64,000 nucleotides of DNA from Anaerolineales bacterium (lineage in GTDB: Bacteria; Chloroflexota; Anaerolineae; Anaerolineales; Villigracilaceae): NCBI GenBank assembly GCA_016789305.1, contig JAEURJ010000025.1, positions 124,001 through 188,000 of the forward strand, written 5' to 3'. The notes under the pieces were generated by a model that was not told where the DNA came from, did not search any database, and saw only the letters and a list, made by a program, of their open reading frames with translations. The position numbers were made by a program, and so were the translations under genes. Position 1 is the stretch's first letter; each line of letters starts with the position of its first letter. Below, piece by piece: positions 60,774-64,000 of the stretch.

Positions 60774-63323
60774 TTGTCAGAAGATCAAATCCTACAGGCG
60801 GGTATCGCAGCCCTCAAATCAGGCGACAAAGCACGAGCCATGTCCCTGTTTGCGCAGCTGGTCAAGGAACATCCAAACTCCGAACGGGGCTGGTTTTTGT
60901 TGGGGATGAGTGTAACCTCTGTTGAGCAGCGCGATTATTGCTTTCAGCGCGTGTTGACCATCAACCCAAACAACCAGGATGTAAAAAAACAACTCGCGCT
61001 TCTTTCCAGGCCGACGCCTGCTTCTCCACCTCCGGCATGGACTTCGCAACCGGCACCTCGCATTGAGCCTCTTCAACAACCCAAACAGACCCCAATCTCT
61101 GAAGAAAAATCGAAATCCGTTTCCCCGTTTTCAACTCAAGACCCAAAAGATGATTTCGAACAACCAAGGGAGGCGGCGTTTGATGCTTCACCGTCTGTCC
61201 TACCTTCCTCAAAAACGGAAAAACCCAAACAGTCTGCTAAAAAGAGAAGTGTAATCAAGACAGTTTTTCTTCCCTTGGTTGCGACAGTGCTTTTTGGCCT
61301 TTGTCTCTTTACCATTGCAGCTCTTGCCTTCCCCAAGACCCTTAATCAATTCCTGGCCCCGATTCCTTCGGGTGAAAATGCAGATCTACTGCCTACACTG
61401 ACTGTCACACCGTTAGTATTAGCCACTGAAACACTCGTTCCCCTCACTGCAATTCCAAGTGCACTGCCTACGGTTGTATACACTCCCAAATACGAAGAAG
61501 TAACTTGTTCCTTTGAAACACCACCTGGCGTAAGAGCCATCTGCGGGTATGCCACTGTTCCCGAAGATCGCACGGGTGATCCGTCGAAGACAATTCGACT
61601 CTCCGTCGCTGTATTTCATAGCACCAGCAGCAGCCCCGCCCCAGATCCAGTAATGTTCCTGCAGGGTGGCCCCGGCGGGCAGGCAGTTCATCTCAGTGCA
61701 AATGCCTTCGATGTTCTGGTCGCTCCGTTTCTTTCAGAGCGGGATTACGTCACTTTCGATCAACGCGGCACTGGTCTTTCAGAACCGGCGCTTAAATGTG
61801 ACGAGTTGGATAAAGTGTATCGTCAGGATATTTATGGAACGATCCCAGGCGATACACGTGAGTTGGTTTATAAAAATGCATTCCTTTCCTGCAGTGGGTT
61901 ATTGCGTGTGAATGGCATTAACCTTAACTCGTACACCACTGTCGAAAGCGCGGCGGATATCAAAGACATCCTGAATTTGTTGGGATATGAACAGGCGAAT
62001 TTATACGGTGCTTCCTACGGCACCCGTCTTGCGCTGGTCACCATGCGCAATCATCCTGAAATCGTGAAAACTGCAATTTTAGATTCAGTTGTACCGGTGG
62101 AAGCTAATGTCTTCAGCCAATATCCCGATTCCGTTGACTCGGCATTGTCGGAATTGTTCGATACCTGCGCGGCGGATATTAAATGTAATGCGGCTTATCC
62201 AAACCTTGAAACTGTTTTCTGGGATCTGGTGAAGGAATTAAATGCCAACCCGGTGACCGTCACGACCTCCGCCTATCCGATTGGAACCGTAACAGAATCG
62301 GTGGATGGTGGATATCTGCTGAATGTTATTCTGGGTTCGATCAAGAGTTCGAGCTTTATTGAAACCGCCCCGCAAACGATCTATCGTGTTAAAGACAAGG
62401 ATTATTCAACCCTGATCGCGGCGCAATATTCCCTGCCGTATGCCTTTGACGGGATCAGTGCGGGTCTGTATATTTCCATGATGTGCCATGAGCATGGGCT
62501 GGCTGTGACGGATGACGGCTTTCAAAGTGTCAGTGAGAGGCTTGGGGTGGAGCATATCTGGCGCCCATTTTATGGAACGCCGGAGGATATGGTTCAGGCG
62601 TGTACCTCCTGGGGAGTCAGCGGACCATTTCTCGGTGAGAATGATGCGGTCGTCAGTGATATTCCCAGCCTGGTGATCGAAGGGGCGTACGATCCTGCGA
62701 CACCTCCGTTCTTTGGTAAACAAGTTGCTGAGAAATTGACGAATAGTTTTTATGTGGAATTTCCAAATCAGGGACATGTGCCAACCGGCGCAGATTCCAC
62801 GGGGTGTGCGATGGAGATTGCTGCTGCCTTTTTGGAGAATCCCGTGGTTGATCCGAATCGCGATTGCATGAATGATCTGCCTCAAATTCAATATCTTGTC
62901 CCTTATACAGGCGATCCTGCACTTGAATTAAAGGAAGAGGATATTTTTGGCGTTACGGCAGATATTCCGGTAGCCTGGCAGTTCACTTTCGACGGATTTT
63001 TTGTCCGAGCCGACTCTGCCTTTGATATTACACAGGTAGGCGTGTTTCGCGATACTTTGAGTGTTGCTGAATTGAAGGATTATTTTTCGCTTAGCGCCCA
63101 CGGTTTTCGCGGGCTGGACGGTGCGCCAGCGGAAGCTGGGACGCGCGATGCCCACGGCCTGGATTGGAAACTGTATATTGCCACCTCGAACGGCCGCCCG
63201 GTGGACATTGCTGCCGCTGACGATGGGGGAACTTCGATCATTATCATCATGTTCAGCCATGCGGATGAACACGACGCCCTCTACCGCACCGTCTTTTTAC
63301 CGATGGTTGATTCTGCGAGATAA
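60774..63323 (+). CDS. TPR / transmembrane / alpha-beta hydrolase fusion
   Basis: The 849-aa protein begins at TTG 60774 (GAGG 4 bases upstream). Residues 1-75 form two TPR-like helical pairs. A Pro/Lys-rich linker follows, then one membrane helix (about 162-185, VFLPLVATVLFGLCLFTIAA). The extracytoplasmic hydrolase of the tripeptidyl-peptidase/proline iminopeptidase type contains FLQGGPGG (oxyanion), DQRGTGLSEPAL, NLYGASYGTRLAL (Ser nucleophile), EGAYDPATPP (Asp) and NQGHVPTG (His). About 130 further residues follow. It is likely an anchored serine peptidase or esterase with a cytoplasmic TPR domain. Confidence 0.85.
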   Translation: MSEDQILQAGIAALKSGDKARAMSLFAQLVKEHPNSERGWFLLGMSVTSVEQRDYCFQRVLTINPNNQDVKKQLALLSRPTPASPPPAWTSQPAPRIEPLQQPKQTPISEEKSKSVSPFSTQDPKDDFEQPREAAFDASPSVLPSSKTEKPKQSAKKRSVIKTVFLPLVATVLFGLCLFTIAALAFPKTLNQFLAPIPSGENADLLPTLTVTPLVLATETLVPLTAIPSALPTVVYTPKYEEVTCSFETPPGVRAICGYATVPEDRTGDPSKTIRLSVAVFHSTSSSPAPDPVMFLQGGPGGQAVHLSANAFDVLVAPFLSERDYVTFDQRGTGLSEPALKCDELDKVYRQDIYGTIPGDTRELVYKNAFLSCSGLLRVNGINLNSYTTVESAADIKDILNLLGYEQANLYGASYGTRLALVTMRNHPEIVKTAILDSVVPVEANVFSQYPDSVDSALSELFDTCAADIKCNAAYPNLETVFWDLVKELNANPVTVTTSAYPIGTVTESVDGGYLLNVILGSIKSSSFIETAPQTIYRVKDKDYSTLIAAQYSLPYAFDGISAGLYISMMCHEHGLAVTDDGFQSVSERLGVEHIWRPFYGTPEDMVQACTSWGVSGPFLGENDAVVSDIPSLVIEGAYDPATPPFFGKQVAEKLTNSFYVEFPNQGHVPTGADSTGCAMEIAAAFLENPVVDPNRDCMNDLPQIQYLVPYTGDPALELKEEDIFGVTADIPVAWQFTFDGFFVRADSAFDITQVGVFRDTLSVAELKDYFSLSAHGFRGLDGAPAEAGTRDAHGLDWKLYIATSNGRPVDIAAADDGGTSIIIIMFSHADEHDALYRTVFLPMVDSAR

Positions 63324-63334
63324 GCGCTTTTTCG

Positions 63335-63364
63335 TTGACGATTCTCTCTGCTTCATGGTATTAT
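63335..63364 (+). promoter_or_regulatory. Predicted infC promoter
   Basis: TTGACG (63335-63340), an 18-base spacer and TATTAT (63359-63364) lie upstream of infC. The leader of about 50 bases holds a small hairpin CCAGCC/GGCTGG (about 63380-63394). Just before the ribosome site, GTGT and ACAC may pair (63398-63411). Confidence 0.65.
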
Positions 63365-63422
63365 TCGCTCGCGAAAAACCAGCCTCCGGCTGGATTTGTG
63401 TGTCTAAACACGAGGAGAAGCT

Positions 63423-63995
63423 ATAAGCGCTACTGAATTTCGAGTAAATGAAGGCATCCGTGTTGCGGAAGTTCGTCTGATCGGTCCGGACGGCGGCAAT
63501 GTAGGAGTTGTATCCATCAAGCAGGCTTTGATGATCGCACGCGATGCCGATATGGATCTGGTGGAAGTTTCACCAGGCGCCACCCCTCCCGTCTGTCGTG
63601 TGATGGATTTTGGTAAGTTCATCTACGAAAAGACGAAGAAAGAACGCGAAGCCAAGAAGGCCCAGACCAAGATCGAGATCAAAGAGATCCGCCTGCGCCC
63701 GAAAACGAACGAGGCACACCGCGGTTTCAAGGTGGATGACGCCCGCCGCTGGCTGGGACAGGGTCACAAGGTTCGCGTGACCATCAAGTTCCGCGGCCGT
63801 GAAATGGATTATCCCGAGATCGCGCTCGAAGACCTGAAGGAAGTTGCGCAGGCACTCGCCGATGTAGCTGTCATCGAAGTGCCACCTCAAATGGAAGGCC
63901 GTACGATGCTCGTGGTGCTGGCACCTGCCAAGGCGGCGCCAAAAAAGAAAGAGAAAACTGAGCAGGCTGAAGTTAAGAACGAAGCGGAAGCCTGA
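63423..63995 (+). CDS. infC: Translation initiation factor IF-3, ATA start codon
   Basis: The 190-aa protein reads SATEFRVNEGIRVAEVRLIG, then LVEVSPGATPPVCRVMDFGK, KEIRLRPKT and KVRVTIKFRGREM, covering both IF-3 domains, plus a Lys/Ala/Glu-rich tail. The frame is closed upstream by TAA at 63405. The only position that fits AGGAG (about 5 bases upstream) and the protein N-terminus is ATA at 63423. An ATG at 63528 would remove the first 35 residues. Non-ATG starts (ATT in E. coli) let IF-3 repress its own translation. rpmI and rplT may follow beyond the window. Confidence 0.93.
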   Translation: MSATEFRVNEGIRVAEVRLIGPDGGNVGVVSIKQALMIARDADMDLVEVSPGATPPVCRVMDFGKFIYEKTKKEREAKKAQTKIEIKEIRLRPKTNEAHRGFKVDDARRWLGQGHKVRVTIKFRGREMDYPEIALEDLKEVAQALADVAVIEVPPQMEGRTMLVVLAPAKAAPKKKEKTEQAEVKNEAEA

Positions 63996-64000
63996 GAGTT

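Noticed and set aside
63528..63995. IF-3 starting at the ATG at 63528
   Set aside because: It would delete the first 35 residues, which are clearly IF-3 sequence following a strong ribosome site.
1..64000. CRISPR array, integrase, transposase or phage genes
   Set aside because: None seen. The repeats found are palindromes, octamer arrays or gene relics, and no recombinase motif was recognised in any reading frame I examined.

Overview
The window looks like a chromosomal segment of a Chloroflexota bacterium, most likely class Anaerolineae. This is inferred from gene content: a bacterial mevalonate-pathway decarboxylase, a monofunctional HisB, an IF-3 gene with a non-ATG start, and Gram-positive-style sugar ABC systems with lipoprotein binding proteins. 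No rRNA or marker phylogeny is available to confirm it.

Left flank (1-18.6 kb), mainly core genes. It holds the start of a lipoprotein gene, a HAL/PAL-family ammonia-lyase, a 1.27-kaa PAS/GAF hybrid histidine kinase, a PIG-L deacetylase followed by an MBOAT acyltransferase with an SGNH-like partner, and a phytol/dolichol-kinase-like membrane protein. The histidine operon follows on the minus strand (hisG-C-B-H-A-F-I-E plus a HAD-like gene). It is preceded by a sigma70-type promoter, a 35-residue leader peptide with five consecutive His codons and an attenuator terminator. A pentapeptide-repeat protein and a ROK sugar kinase close this part.

Accessory island (18.7-56.8 kb). Three functional modules lie between the ROK kinase and the intact mvaD gene. 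Module 1 (18.9-28.2 kb) is an L-arabinan/arabinoside locus: GH51, GH127 and GH43 enzymes, a sugar ABC transporter, and a LacI regulator whose palindromic operators sit inside the divergent promoters. Module 2 (28.5-44.4 kb) is a redox island with seven aldo/keto reductases of several subfamilies (one frameshifted), DUF2255, SnoaL-like, MFS, flavodoxin-like and SDR genes, a divergent AraC regulator, several gene relics, and an unrecognised 496-aa protein. Module 3 (45.0-55.1 kb) is a second glycoside locus: two GH172 (DUF2961) paralogues, a 911-aa multidomain alpha/alpha-toroid glycosidase, an ABC transporter and a LacI regulator. A Fic-domain AMPylase gene follows it.

The most striking observation is that each module border carries, in the same orientation, a short relic of the 5' end of mvaD (18737, 28418, 44746), while the only intact mvaD (56859) lies at the right end. 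The relics share changes absent from the intact gene. The island therefore looks built by repeated events at, or between copies of, the mvaD start.

Right flank (56.8-64 kb), core genes again: mvaD, rseP, a HEAT-repeat protein, tRNA-Lys(UUU) with a partially duplicated 3' end, thioredoxin, a TPR/transmembrane/alpha-beta-hydrolase fusion and infC starting at ATA.
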